This document shows, piece by piece, positions 1 through 8,062 of a DNA stretch of 64,000 nucleotides. Position 1 is the first letter of the stretch, and each line of letters begins with the position of its first letter. The notes below the pieces were generated by a model. That model made no database searches, was not told the origin of the DNA, and was given only the letters and a program-made list of their open reading frames with translations. A program made the position numbers and the translations under genes. The stretch is from JAEXNA01 sp037968995 (GTDB lineage Bacteria; Vulcanimicrobiota; Xenobia; Xenobiales; JADMJV01): the NCBI GenBank assembly GCA_037968995.1, contig JBBKWP010000325.1:1-64000 (forward strand), read 5' to 3'.

Positions 1-75
1 GGAGCGCCGCCGCCTTGGGGAGCACCACCACCTTGGGGTGCGCCGCCGCCACCAGCCTCAGGAGCGCCGCCGCCT
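1..75 (-). repeat. 18-nt tandem repeat encoding GGGAP(Q/E) units
   Basis: Read on the minus strand, this stretch repeats a GGC-GGC-GGC-GCT-CC(C/T)-(C/G)A(A/G) pattern three to four times with synonymous changes (GGC/GGT, GCT/GCA). It encodes imperfect GGGAPQ hexapeptides. The array continues off the left edge, so the copy number is unknown. Confidence 0.7.
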
Positions 76-464
76 TCTTGGCCTTGCTGTTGATTGTTGA
101 TTCCGAGAAGCTGTTCGGCGGTTCCTCGAATGGGAGGCGGCACTTGCTCAAGTTGGCCGCTCTGTTGGGCTTGTTGATAAACCTGTCCGAGTTGCTGAAT
201 GGCTTGGTCTCCGCCTTGACCGCCGCCCTGTTGGGCTTGCATCACGGCGTTAATGCCTTGAACGAGAGCTTGCGTGACCGCGCCGCCTTGTCCGCCATTG
301 GCACCGGCGCCTTGAGCTTCTCTCGATAGACCGCTAGAGTCACCGATTCCGCCGTTATTGCTGCCTTCGTTACCGCCTCCGGTGTTGAATCCCGCGCCGC
401 CGCCGAAAGGGTTGCCGCCCGTGTTTACTTGGGGTCTGAATCCGCCGCCAATTTGAAAAGCCAT
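1..464 (-). CDS. Gly/Gln-rich low-complexity protein, N-terminal part
   Basis: The reading frame is open from an ATG at 464 to the left edge, so at least 154 residues are visible and the C-terminus is missing. The protein is dominated by Gly, Gln, Asn and Ala, with a somewhat more ordered middle (about residues 60-125, Gln-rich and helical in look). It then enters a GGGAPQ-type repeat. I see no signal peptide, no membrane segment and no Cys in the visible part. An SD-like GAGAGTGG precedes the ATG. Composition resembles secreted glycine-rich proteins such as harpins, but this is only compositional similarity and the function is unknown. Confidence 0.7.
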   Translation of the reverse strand, partial: MAFQIGGGFRPQVNTGGNPFGGGAGFNTGGGNEGSNNGGIGDSSGLSREAQGAGANGGQGGAVTQALVQGINAVMQAQQGGGQGGDQAIQQLGQVYQQAQQSGQLEQVPPPIRGTAEQLLGINNQQQGQEGGGAPEAGGGGAPQGGGAPQGGGA

Positions 465-552
465 AGTTTATTCCACTCTCTCTTTCAATTCTTTCGTTTG
501 TCTGTTGTCAGTATAGCTGAATCGAGCGGGTTCGGGAGTCTCAAATATATCT

Positions 553-582
553 ATTATGTAAACCTTGTGAACGGATTGTAAA
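553..582 (-). promoter_or_regulatory. candidate sigma-70-like promoter for the Gly/Gln-rich gene
   Basis: On the minus strand there is a TTTACA (complement of 577-582), an 18-nt spacer and a CATAAT (complement of 553-558). Each hexamer matches five of six consensus positions. It would start transcription about 80 bases before the ATG at 464. It lies in the 121-bp gap after lepB. No experimental support. Confidence 0.45.
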
Positions 583-585
583 CAA

Positions 586-1212
586 TCATTGTCGAAAGTT
601 AAAAACTCGTATCCGGTTCACCGGATAGAAGATAAGTTCGGCCCGTCCCACTAAGTTTTCGTAGGGAATGGTCCCTATGTAGCGGGAGTCTTTCGAGTCG
701 TTGCGATTGTCGCCCATCACGAAGATCTCGTTGGACCCAACTGTCTTGGGGCCGAAGTTCTTGAAAATGGGCTCCTTGATAAACGGTTCATCGATGGCCT
801 GGCCGTTGAGGTAGAGCGTCCCATCCTTGATCTCGATGCTGTCATAAGGGAGACCCACAACACGTTTGATGAGGTCAGTCTTGTCCGGAGTACTGGCTCC
901 TCCGGGCGGATGAAAAACCACGATATCGCCGCGCACGGGGTCAGTGACATCATAGACCAACTCATTCACCAAAATGAAATCGTTGATGTGAAGCGTGGGT
1001 AACATAGAACCGGAAGGAATGTAGAACGAACGAACCACGAAATGGATCAAGAAAAGCGCAACCACACCGGCCCAAACGACTGAATCGACCCCGTCGAGCA
1101 GTCGCTCGCGCCGGACTCGGCTGAGGGTAGCAAGAAGCCGTGGGCGGGCGTGACAAAAAAGACGAGCCAGCGTCAAGGAAATGAGAAGGTAAATGAGAGT
1201 GGTTTCGGTCAC
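586..1212 (-). CDS. lepB: signal peptidase I
   Basis: This is the membrane-bound serine protease that removes signal peptides from exported proteins. The 208-residue protein has a hydrophobic anchor at about residues 44-61. The catalytic serine is in SGSM (Ser69), the general-base lysine is in LIKRVVG (Lys116), and the C-terminal GDNRNDSKDSR box is at 167-177. These are the diagnostic SPase I boxes in the right order and spacing. An extra hydrophobic stretch at residues 5-20 may be a second membrane segment. The GTG start at 1212 follows the upstream transpeptidase stop by three bases and is preceded by AGGTAAG, so the two genes are probably one transcript. Confidence 0.95.
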   Translation of the reverse strand: MTETTLIYLLISLTLARLFCHARPRLLATLSRVRRERLLDGVDSVVWAGVVALFLIHFVVRSFYIPSGSMLPTLHINDFILVNELVYDVTDPVRGDIVVFHPPGGASTPDKTDLIKRVVGLPYDSIEIKDGTLYLNGQAIDEPFIKEPIFKNFGPKTVGSNEIFVMGDNRNDSKDSRYIGTIPYENLVGRAELIFYPVNRIRVFNFRQ

Positions 1213-1215
1213 GAC

Positions 1216-2160
1216 TTACCTGATGACAGCATCTTCTTTGATTTCCTCGAGCAGCGCGCGGTGGCGGTTGACGTCCATCACGATTCCGAGGTCCAGATCA
1301 ATTAACGGCGTCAGACTCTGGGCAGCCTTGGGACCGAGTCGGTTGCGAACGGCCTCGAAAGGAGATTGCTTCTGATAAACATCCGGAAAGGTAACAAGCT
1401 TTAGGTGACCCGCAGGGTCCCGACCGACTTTGACAGTTTCGTACTCAATACGTACAGGCCAACCCACTTTGACGTCTTGAAAAAGTTGAGCCACGGTGGC
1501 CGGATAAGCCCGAATGCATCCATGGGTGACGGAATTTCCGATATTGAGAGGCTGGTTCGTTCCGTGAATTCCAGTTCTGGGCAGAGACAAGCCGATCCAG
1601 TGGTCCCCTAAGGGATTGTTGGGGCCGGGACCGACCGGGCCTTTCTCTTTGGCCCAAGCGGGCGGATACCAGGTCGGGTTTTTAATCCGCTCGATGATAT
1701 GAAACTGTCCAGTGGGGGTTTGGAAGCCTTTTTCGTCGCCGATGGAGACCGGGACGAAGCGGTCGAAGGCCCCGTTTCGAAAAAAGTAGATCCCTCGCTC
1801 GGGTAGATTGAGGATGAGTCCGTTTTTCGGGGGATTCGCCGGCAGGACTCTTTCCTTCGGAATGATGAGCGTCACTCCGGGCTCTATTTCTACCGCCGCA
1901 GGCGAAAAACCGTTGGCGAAAGCGATGTGGTCGAGTGCAAGTCCGTACCGTTCCGCGATGGTGAAAAGCGATTCGCCAGATTTTACGGTGTGAAGAACGT
2001 TTCGCCCAACAATTTTTCTGACGTCCTGAGTTGTCGCGGCCGCTACTTGATCGGCCAAAACAGGGGAGCTAGAGTGTCCCCAAACAGCCGTCCAACACAG
2101 GAGGAGGAACACCTTTGAGGGCCAGGGGAGATATCGTGTTCGTGCGAAAGGGTGAGCCAT
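1216..2160 (-). CDS. secreted LysM-YkuD L,D-transpeptidase
   Basis: The predicted 314-residue exported enzyme would make 3-3 cross-links in peptidoglycan or attach proteins to it. From the ATG at 2160 there is a signal peptide (residues 1-36, ending VLA), a LysM domain (about 55-102, containing TVKSGESLFTIAERYG) and a YkuD domain (about 113-239). The YkuD domain carries IHG (His199) and the catalytic HGC signature with Cys215, followed by IR. About 75 residues follow with no recognised domain. GGAG lies five bases before the ATG. The upstream frame is open further, but the extension would bury the signal peptide. It is followed directly by lepB. Confidence 0.93.
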   Translation of the reverse strand: MAHPFARTRYLPWPSKVFLLLCWTAVWGHSSSPVLADQVAAATTQDVRKIVGRNVLHTVKSGESLFTIAERYGLALDHIAFANGFSPAAVEIEPGVTLIIPKERVLPANPPKNGLILNLPERGIYFFRNGAFDRFVPVSIGDEKGFQTPTGQFHIIERIKNPTWYPPAWAKEKGPVGPGPNNPLGDHWIGLSLPRTGIHGTNQPLNIGNSVTHGCIRAYPATVAQLFQDVKVGWPVRIEYETVKVGRDPAGHLKLVTFPDVYQKQSPFEAVRNRLGPKAAQSLTPLIDLDLGIVMDVNRHRALLEEIKEDAVIR

Positions 2161-2727
2161 ATGTTCTCCAGATTTTGCTTTCCCAAGTCGTGTTCCGCAA
2201 TCGCTATCGTGTCCCTCTTCGTATTGAGCGCGACCCAAGCCTCATGGGCCCAGTCAGAGGATGTCGCTCGAGCGAGGTCCGAGAACTATCCACTTTCTGT
2301 AAGACTGCCCGAGAATTGGGAGAGTTTTCAAGGTGACCCGAAGGTCAGTGGTGAGACGCTGTTCCTTCAATCCCCTGAGGGAGACCCCATGCAGGCGACC
2401 ATCAACTGGACGGCCTTCCCTATGACGGGAACATGGGACGACTTGCTCCGTCGGGAGCGGTTTCATCTGGTGGTGGAAAAGAATGCACCCATTCTGGTGA
2501 ACGAAGCGCTCACGCTTCGAGGCGCGCGTGGTCATAAATGGGTGTATGAAGGCACCGCCGCCAATGGCGAGTTGAAGGTCTACTATCGAATGTATCTCTT
2601 GCTGCCCGCCACGGTGGGACCGCGACGCCTACTAGTGGCGTACGGGGTCGCCAATCAGGCCCAGTCGGATTCCGCGGTCAAGCTTTTTAATGACCTAGTC
2701 CGGACTGCCAATTGGAGTCAGCCTTAG
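2161..2727 (+). CDS. secreted PsbP/LpqN-like protein
   Basis: This 188-residue protein has a signal peptide (hydrophobic segment about 11-28, likely cut after ASWA). The mature part opens with YPLSVRLPENW, an N-terminal pattern seen in PsbP-like/DUF1795 folds. A single alpha/beta domain follows with no catalytic motif visible. Function unknown; a soluble extracytoplasmic role is inferred. The ATG at 2161 has AAAGGGTG upstream; a GTG at 2152 is the alternative. It is divergent from the LysM-YkuD gene with no intergenic base, so each gene's SD sequence lies inside the other's first codons. Confidence 0.65.
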   Translation: MFSRFCFPKSCSAIAIVSLFVLSATQASWAQSEDVARARSENYPLSVRLPENWESFQGDPKVSGETLFLQSPEGDPMQATINWTAFPMTGTWDDLLRRERFHLVVEKNAPILVNEALTLRGARGHKWVYEGTAANGELKVYYRMYLLLPATVGPRRLLVAYGVANQAQSDSAVKLFNDLVRTANWSQP

Positions 2728-2770
2728 GCCACAGAGGCTCGTAGTATTCCTAGCTGTCCATCGAGAGAGG

Positions 2771-3526
2771 TTAAATTCGAGGCCAGCCGCCACCCAAGGC
2801 TTTGTATTCTTTCAAAGGAAGCTGGACGGTCATGGGATGACCGTCACGTCGCAGCCAAACAAGTAGGTTCGTCAAGTTCCGACGACTCATGGAGGTACAG
2901 CCCGCGGTGGATTGCGATGGGCCGCGCTCTAAATGATAGAAAATGCAACTACCCATTCCGGGGTCGGCGCCCGGACAGTTGTGGCCGACGACCAAGCCCA
3001 GTTCATAAAGATCGATGGCCATGATTTCCGAAGACTTCCAGGTCTTCGGACCGACCTTGGCCGGGTCAACAATCTGGTTGTAGTAGGGGGAGGCGACGTC
3101 GTCGACGCATTGCTCAGCCTTGACTTGCAAGAAGGGTAGATTCTCATCGCTGTAGCCGCGTGGTGGATGGGGGTGGCCGAAAGCTTTAAGGAACGAAAAC
3201 AGGCCGGCTGGCGCCTTCCCGTCGCCCTCCCTTTTCACTGGGGAAATGACGTCTGGGGCGCCAACTTCACGCATCAACTCACTCTTTCCCCAGGCCAGAC
3301 CCGTGCGACCGAGATTGACTGGAAGGGGTTGAGTTACCGGTTTCCACGCGGTCTTAGAGTTAGGTCGCTCAAACCACTGCATCCGGGCTGTTGAACTGTT
3401 CCAGTCGGGACTTACGACCACGACCAGTTGCAGCGTTTCGTCGGGAACTTCGAAGGTCGGTTTCGCCCAAGCCGCTGTCGCGACCATGATTGCGATCAAG
3501 GCAGTCTTTAAAATTAAACTTCGCAC
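2771..3526 (-). CDS. exported YkuD-family protein (COG3786-like)
   Basis: The 251-residue protein starts at GTG 3526, preceded by GGAG nine bases upstream. It has a signal peptide (RSLILKTALIAIMVATAAWA) and one catalytic domain. Near residues 200-225 it carries a FYHLERGP stretch followed by STAGCTSM, with the active-site Cys in AGCTSM. This is the COG3786 version of the YkuD fold, found in L,D-transpeptidase-like wall enzymes. The start overlaps the end of the SMUG1 gene by 13 bases, which suggests translational coupling. It is the second YkuD protein within 2 kb and has no LysM domain. Confidence 0.85.
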   Translation of the reverse strand: MRSLILKTALIAIMVATAAWAKPTFEVPDETLQLVVVVSPDWNSSTARMQWFERPNSKTAWKPVTQPLPVNLGRTGLAWGKSELMREVGAPDVISPVKREGDGKAPAGLFSFLKAFGHPHPPRGYSDENLPFLQVKAEQCVDDVASPYYNQIVDPAKVGPKTWKSSEIMAIDLYELGLVVGHNCPGADPGMGSCIFYHLERGPSQSTAGCTSMSRRNLTNLLVWLRRDGHPMTVQLPLKEYKALGGGWPRI

Positions 3527-4266
3527 GCGTTCTGCTCCAATATCGGTAAGACTTGTCCCGCCCAATCTTTGTTGGCTTTGGGGCTGGCTGGGGACGGATG
3601 GAGAATCGTTTCCACAGTGAGGGGGTGTTGACCGTTTTTGATAATGTTATTTAGCCGCAGGGTCGCAAACCTGCCCACTCCTAGGGCCCGACGGACGTCC
3701 AGGAGAGAGACCAGTTTCTCCAGAGCCTCGTCGCAGATCTCAAAGAGGCTTTCTCGCTCCTGCTTTGGGAGGCGGTCGGGTGTGCGGTTGCGTCCGCTCT
3801 CTTCCATAAAAACGAGGGGACAGTAGTTGATGACGACAAAAGATTTCGAGAACTCTTCAGCCGACGAAAACATCTCTTGAAACACCCCCCAAAGTCGCCG
3901 TCCGGAGACTTCGGATCGAGGACAGCTTAGTCCCTGTACAGGCCGCTTCGGATGCGGGGTTGAGGGCTGAGCAACCGGACCGTCTATGGCCAGCCAATCC
4001 CTGACCGCTGCGATCTCCCCAAAGGGAACTCCGGTTTGGGCCATCCCCCACGGCCCGGGGTTCATTCCCAACAGCAGAGTTCGACCGGGCGGTCCCGCCA
4101 CAAAACGGCGCAGATATTCGGCGAAAGTGGTTTTGGCGTAGGCCAGTGGATTGTAGACGTGGGTCACAGGAGAGGCAAATCTCAAGCTCTCAAGTTGGTC
4201 ACAAAGATCTCGATGCACTTGGCTAAGGGCACTCCACTGAGAATGATCAGGTGCTGGTATCGTCAA
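3514..4266 (-). CDS. SMUG1-type uracil-DNA glycosylase
   Basis: The enzyme excises uracil and oxidised pyrimidines from DNA to start base excision repair. The 250-residue sequence has the SMUG1 signature GMNPGPWGMAQTGVPFG (about 67-83, with the catalytic Asn in NPGP). It also has HPKRPV, RSEVSGRRLWG, NYCPLVF and the C-terminal HPSPASPKAN (about 223-232, catalytic His). It matches the family along its whole length. The start is TTG 4266, overlapping the DegT gene by 20 bases; the SD is weak (GAAAGAAA). The chain DegT-SMUG1-YkuD is overlapping and probably co-transcribed, although the functions look unrelated. Confidence 0.95.
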   Translation of the reverse strand: MTIPAPDHSQWSALSQVHRDLCDQLESLRFASPVTHVYNPLAYAKTTFAEYLRRFVAGPPGRTLLLGMNPGPWGMAQTGVPFGEIAAVRDWLAIDGPVAQPSTPHPKRPVQGLSCPRSEVSGRRLWGVFQEMFSSAEEFSKSFVVINYCPLVFMEESGRNRTPDRLPKQERESLFEICDEALEKLVSLLDVRRALGVGRFATLRLNNIIKNGQHPLTVETILHPSPASPKANKDWAGQVLPILEQNACEV

Positions 4267-5470
4267 GATATTTCTTTCGGGCTACGGCAACGGCCTTGGC
4301 GTTCTGATGAACCTTGCTAAAGGCCTCGGCCAACGGGTTCGCTGTACAAGGACTCAAAAGTGGGATCGATAAGCAGCGAGAGGCAAGTCGGTCAGTGGCG
4401 GAGAGAGGCCGGGTCTGGTAGGACTGGTACGCGGTATGGCGGTGACATGGCGGAGAGAAGTAGGCTCGGCTCGGCACCCCTTCGGCAGCGAGCGCCCAAG
4501 CGAGATCGTCACGTTCGCAACCAAAGATGTCGGGATCGACAACGATGGTGAAGTCCTTGTAGGTGGTACGACTGTCTGGCGTGATGCTTTGAAACGAGAT
4601 TCCAGGTATCTCCTTGAGGGCACCCGTCAGAGCGCAGGCCGATCTGTTTCGCTCGGCCACAACCTCATCGAGCATCGCGAGGGACTCTCTGCCGAGCACG
4701 CAGTGGAGTTCCGACAGGCGGGCGTTGAGACCGGCGAAAACGGAATCGTAGTTACCGTCGTTCCCGTACTCCCGGCCGATGCGTAGAGCGTCCGCAAGTT
4801 TGGCATCATCGGTCGCGATGATTCCGCCTTCTCCGGCCACTACCATTTTGGTTGGGGTCAGGGAAAAAACTTGACTCCACCCTGCTTGTCCCACAGGGAT
4901 ACCGGAATACTGGGAGCCGAAGCCATGGGCTGCGTCGAAGATCAGCGGCACCTTGGCTGCCTCGCAGATGGCTTCGATTCGGTCCGTGGGGACTGGGTTG
5001 CCGAAACAGTGAACGCCCATCACGGCGGCCACTTCGGTCCTTTCAAGAACAGACTTGAGATCGTCGAGGTCCAGCAACATGGTGGCCTCGTCGACTTCGA
5101 TGAACACCGGTTCGAAGCCGGCCCAGACCATGGCCGATAAGCTGGCCATAAAGGTGAAGGAGGGGACGGCGATTTTAGGGCGCTTCACCAGGTCGCCGAG
5201 GCCGTGACGGAGTGCCTGCATGACGAGCATCAGCCCGGATGTGCACGAAGAGACCGCCACGCAGTGCTTCACGCCAAGGTAGTCTCGGCATTCAGACTCG
5301 AACGCTTCGAGTTCCCGTCCCTTGGTGAGGGCCCCACTCCGGACAATCGCCTCGAACCTTGGCAGTAACGTTTCTGGAGAAGGAAGTCGAGGAGATGCCA
5401 TCGGGAGGCTAGGTTGGAATACAGGCGTTCCACCGAGGCACGAGAGAGAAGAAACTGTGCGGTTTGGCAT
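4247..5470 (-). CDS. DegT/DnrJ/EryC1/StrS aminotransferase
   Basis: This is a PLP-dependent sugar aminotransferase of the type that makes amino sugars for glycans or antibiotics. From ATG 5470 it has 407 residues. It opens with the LGGTPVF that typifies the family, has SSCTSGLMLVMQAL near 73-86, and FDAAHGFG for PLP ring contact. The Schiff-base lysine is in TPTKMVVAGEGG (about Lys208). A longer upstream frame exists but lacks family similarity. No clear SD precedes 5470. No sugar-pathway gene is adjacent, so the substrate cannot be named. Confidence 0.9.
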   Translation of the reverse strand: MPNRTVSSLSCLGGTPVFQPSLPMASPRLPSPETLLPRFEAIVRSGALTKGRELEAFESECRDYLGVKHCVAVSSCTSGLMLVMQALRHGLGDLVKRPKIAVPSFTFMASLSAMVWAGFEPVFIEVDEATMLLDLDDLKSVLERTEVAAVMGVHCFGNPVPTDRIEAICEAAKVPLIFDAAHGFGSQYSGIPVGQAGWSQVFSLTPTKMVVAGEGGIIATDDAKLADALRIGREYGNDGNYDSVFAGLNARLSELHCVLGRESLAMLDEVVAERNRSACALTGALKEIPGISFQSITPDSRTTYKDFTIVVDPDIFGCERDDLAWALAAEGVPSRAYFSPPCHRHTAYQSYQTRPLSATDRLASRCLSIPLLSPCTANPLAEAFSKVHQNAKAVAVARKKYLDDTST

Positions 5471-5624
5471 GGAGAAGAATTCCAAATTCCAAAGAGGTTC
5501 ACCTGCGGCCGTCAAGAGTTTTGAAAGATTAAGAGATTTTATTCTATTCAAGAAGGTGCGTGTTCTTATTGAGTCAATATTTACAGTTAGGTTTAGAAAA
5601 TTTATGTCTGGCATGGAGAGTTTT
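5471..5624. promoter_or_regulatory. AT-rich divergent regulatory region, DegT gene / glnA
   Basis: The 154-bp gap is clearly more AT-rich than its surroundings. On the plus strand, TTGAGT at 5569-5574, a 17-nt spacer and TTTAGA at 5592-5597 form a weak promoter candidate. TTGAAA at 5521-5526 with TATTCA at 5545-5550 is another. I could not recognise a glutamine riboswitch or an NtrC/TnrA site. Confidence 0.35.
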
Positions 5625-7088
5625 ATGAAGAAGTCCGCGATCATCGCCCCTCCCGCTTTCGCTTTGAAGAGCTATCTGGAAATGACTTACGACGAGCTAG
5701 AAGAGATCAACATGGAGGCGAAGCAGAAGCAGTTGTCACGCCAGAGCAGTCGTCAACTCGAGGATTACTATCTCAAGTATCTGACCGACGAGAAGGGCAT
5801 CAAGGCTGTCACCGTCTGTTTCTCGGATCTTGAAGGTCGTTTCCATATGCTCGACTACGACAAGAAGTTTCTCATCAAATCTTACGACAATTTGACCTTT
5901 GACGGCTCTTCGATTCGGGGATTTTCCGTCGTGAGTGAATCCGACCTTCGCTTGGCGATCGACTGGGGCTCGTTTCGATGGCTCCCCAGCGATATATTCG
6001 GACCCGGTAAGGTCATCGTCTTTGGTCTGATTCAAGACGCGGAAGGCATCACTTATCAGTCTGACCTTCGCGGGACCCTGAAGAACTACTCGGACGAACT
6101 TTACAAGAAGGGATTGGTCGCGAACATCGCGGTCGAGTGCGAGGGTTTTCTTTTTGACGGCGTCAGCGCGGAGCAGAACTACAAAACCACCAAAGGCTTT
6201 GAAATGATCTCCAGCGGCGGCTACTACAATTCGCTGCCGAATGACCCCTTGAAGCAGTTTATCGACCGTTTGGCCCAGGCTCAGCGAGCTATGGCCTTCG
6301 AGAACGAGAAGGACCATCCTGAAGTAGCCCCGTCTCAGTTTGAACTCAACTACAGCTACACGGAAGCGCTCGTGGCCGCTGACCAACTTCAACTCTACAA
6401 GTTGGTTGCGCGTCAAACCGCCGCGCTTATGGGATATACCGCGAGTTTTCTACCCAAACCGGTGGCCGGGATCAACGGAAGTGGAATGCACACCAACATT
6501 TCCATTTCAAAGCGAGGCAAAAATCAGTTTTACGATGGGAAAGGAGAAGAAAAGCTCAGTCCCTTGGCTTGGGAATTCGTAGATCGTATCCTCAACAGCG
6601 CTAATGATCTTTGTCTTATTTTGAACCCTAGCGTCAACGCATACAGACGTCTGGACCCGCACTTCGAGGCTCCCAATCAGATCAAAAGTTCTCCTGTGGA
6701 CCGGACTTCCATGGTAAGAATTCCGCTAGGGAACGCAAATTCTTCACGCATCGAGGTGAGAACGGTGGCTCCCGACGTGAATCCTTACCTGGTCTTTTAC
6801 GCCATATTGCGGACGGGTTTTGAAGGGCCGATGACGGAAACCATCAGTTCTGAAGCTCGAAGAACCCGCACGAAGTACCTACCGGGTAACATCTATGACG
6901 CTATTCGCTTGTTTAAGCAGAGCAGTTTTATGGAAGAGATCCTCGGTTCTGACAACAAGCAAAAGTTCATCGAACGCAAAGTCGCCGCAGCGGAACGCTC
7001 GCCCAAGTCACTAGGTACCCAGGTCAAAACCGGTGAGATCATCTACCACCATGAAGTGACAAACCAGTACATCTGGGGCAACTTCTAA
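5625..7088 (+). CDS. glnA: glutamine synthetase, type I-like
   Basis: It makes glutamine from glutamate, ammonia and ATP in the cytoplasm. The 487-residue protein starts at ATG 5625, with GGAGAG six bases upstream; two earlier in-frame ATGs lack this spacing. Family motifs are FDGSSIRGF (about 92-100), the glutamate-binding NGSGMHTNIS (about 283-292), NPSVNAYRRL (about 334-343) and SRIEVR (about 374-379). There is an extra charged N-terminal segment of about 60 residues before the usual domain. The region where adenylylated enzymes carry NLYDLP reads NIYDAI here, so classical adenylylation is doubtful. Confidence 0.95.
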   Translation: MKKSAIIAPPAFALKSYLEMTYDELEEINMEAKQKQLSRQSSRQLEDYYLKYLTDEKGIKAVTVCFSDLEGRFHMLDYDKKFLIKSYDNLTFDGSSIRGFSVVSESDLRLAIDWGSFRWLPSDIFGPGKVIVFGLIQDAEGITYQSDLRGTLKNYSDELYKKGLVANIAVECEGFLFDGVSAEQNYKTTKGFEMISSGGYYNSLPNDPLKQFIDRLAQAQRAMAFENEKDHPEVAPSQFELNYSYTEALVAADQLQLYKLVARQTAALMGYTASFLPKPVAGINGSGMHTNISISKRGKNQFYDGKGEEKLSPLAWEFVDRILNSANDLCLILNPSVNAYRRLDPHFEAPNQIKSSPVDRTSMVRIPLGNANSSRIEVRTVAPDVNPYLVFYAILRTGFEGPMTETISSEARRTRTKYLPGNIYDAIRLFKQSSFMEEILGSDNKQKFIERKVAAAERSPKSLGTQVKTGEIIYHHEVTNQYIWGNF

Positions 7089-7132
7089 ACCCGAAGAGCC
7101 GTCGAGTCGTTTAAAAGTTCGGCGCTCGAGCA

Positions 7133-7173
7133 TAGGAGGCGTGATCCCATCAAGTAGTGGGGCACGCTTCCTA
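7133..7173 (+). other. strong hairpin downstream of glnA
   Basis: TAGGAGGCGTG (7133-7143) pairs with CACGCTTCCTA (7163-7173) with a single G-T pair. An inner CCCA (7146-7149) can pair with TGGG (7158-7161), giving an extended stem-loop. No T-run follows, so it is not a standard intrinsic terminator. It may stabilise the 3' end of the glnA mRNA or separate it from the pilin-like genes. Confidence 0.6.
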
Positions 7174-7212
7174 GGGAGAGGGACGCAGGCCCTCGAGTGA
7201 GAACTTCGACCC

Positions 7213-7605
7213 GTGCGAAAGCGTGTTCAGCATCAGTCTGGTAGGTTGTTGAGTGAGTTCCTGGTCAGTCTAGGTCTGTTTTTTTTGATCTTGACCGCGG
7301 ACTTGTCCATCGTCGACTTGGCGACAGATTCCGCCAGCCAGGCACGAACCACCCAGTTCGGCTTAGGTTTGGCTCAGAACGCTCTGGAAGACTTGATCGC
7401 GGATTCTCGCGCGGGAAAAGCGATGGTGCGCCACTCAACCCATTCCCAAAGCGTCTCGAAGGGTAAGGTCGTTCGCTTTAATCAGACTGTCCGAGTAGCA
7501 CCTATGGCTCAATTCTCATCTCATCTTTCGCTGGCTACTGTGGTGGTGGACTGGGACAACGGGCGAAGGAAGATTCGGTTGGAGCGTTATGTCGCAGGAC
7601 GTTGA
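7213..7605 (+). CDS. type IV pilin-like minor (pseudo)pilin, PilV-like
   Basis: The 130-residue protein begins with a basic leader (RKRVQHQSG) and then RLLSEFLVSLGLFFLILT. This looks like a class III prepilin signal: Gly at the cut site, Glu at +5 and a hydrophobic helix of about 20 residues. The rest is a small polar domain. The start is GTG 7213 with only a weak SD. It overlaps the next gene by 17 bases, and the three genes 7213-8499 form a minor-pilin-like operon. The exact minor-pilin class is inferred from order and shape. Confidence 0.55.
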   Translation: MRKRVQHQSGRLLSEFLVSLGLFFLILTADLSIVDLATDSASQARTTQFGLGLAQNALEDLIADSRAGKAMVRHSTHSQSVSKGKVVRFNQTVRVAPMAQFSSHLSLATVVVDWDNGRRKIRLERYVAGR

Positions 7606-8062
7606 GCGAGAGACGACGTTCTCGACCGCGAAGTCTCTGTTCGCTGCGCTCCTAGCCCTTGGCGCCGGCTTTCTCTTTCTTTTCAGCGCCCTGGTCACGA
7701 CCATAGGTGAGGCAGGAAGCGTTTACGATGACGATTCGGCGGTCAAAGCGCTAGGTCGGATGGTGCGCTCAGACCTGATCGACTTGGTGCCGGGTAGTTT
7801 GAGGGTTTCCGCCAATGGGAGAGAATTGACGTTTTCTGTCAATCCGTCGAAGCCTCAGCAAATCCACTATCGTTTTGACGGTGAGAGCGGCGAAGTCTTT
7901 CGCGAACAAAAGGGCCAGACTCCAAACAAGATTGGACGACTCAAGCGTCTCGTTTTCGCGAAGGAGGCCAGTCTTCTCTCTATGGAATGGAATACGTCCC
8001 ACGATACCGTTCGACGAACTTGGGCTCTCGACCGCTGGACCCACGCGAAGGGGGCGAAATGA
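7589..8062 (+). CDS. pilin-like protein, PilW/GspJ-like position
   Basis: The 157-residue protein has a short polar N-terminus and one hydrophobic helix (about residues 16-40: LFAALLALGAGFLFLFSALV). A polar beta-rich domain follows. Unlike its neighbour it lacks a clear G-x4-E prepilin motif, so processing by prepilin peptidase is doubtful. The ATG at 7589 has GGAG just upstream. It sits between a PilV-like and a PilX-like gene, and in many minor-pilin operons that slot holds PilW. The assignment rests on context and topology. Confidence 0.45.
   Translation: MSQDVERETTFSTAKSLFAALLALGAGFLFLFSALVTTIGEAGSVYDDDSAVKALGRMVRSDLIDLVPGSLRVSANGRELTFSVNPSKPQQIHYRFDGESGEVFREQKGQTPNKIGRLKRLVFAKEASLLSMEWNTSHDTVRRTWALDRWTHAKGAK

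Noticed and set aside
15..329. Plus-strand open frame opposite the Gly/Gln-rich gene
   Set aside because: It is the antisense of a GC-rich repeat on the minus strand; the minus frame has SD, promoter candidate and consistent composition.
561..585. TTGTGAA-like sequence near 568 as a Rex operator
   Set aside because: The second half-site does not match TTCACAA at the right spacing; a promoter reading explains the sequence better.
5736..6416. Long minus-strand open frame inside glnA
   Set aside because: It lies wholly within a clear glutamine synthetase and shows no family similarity.
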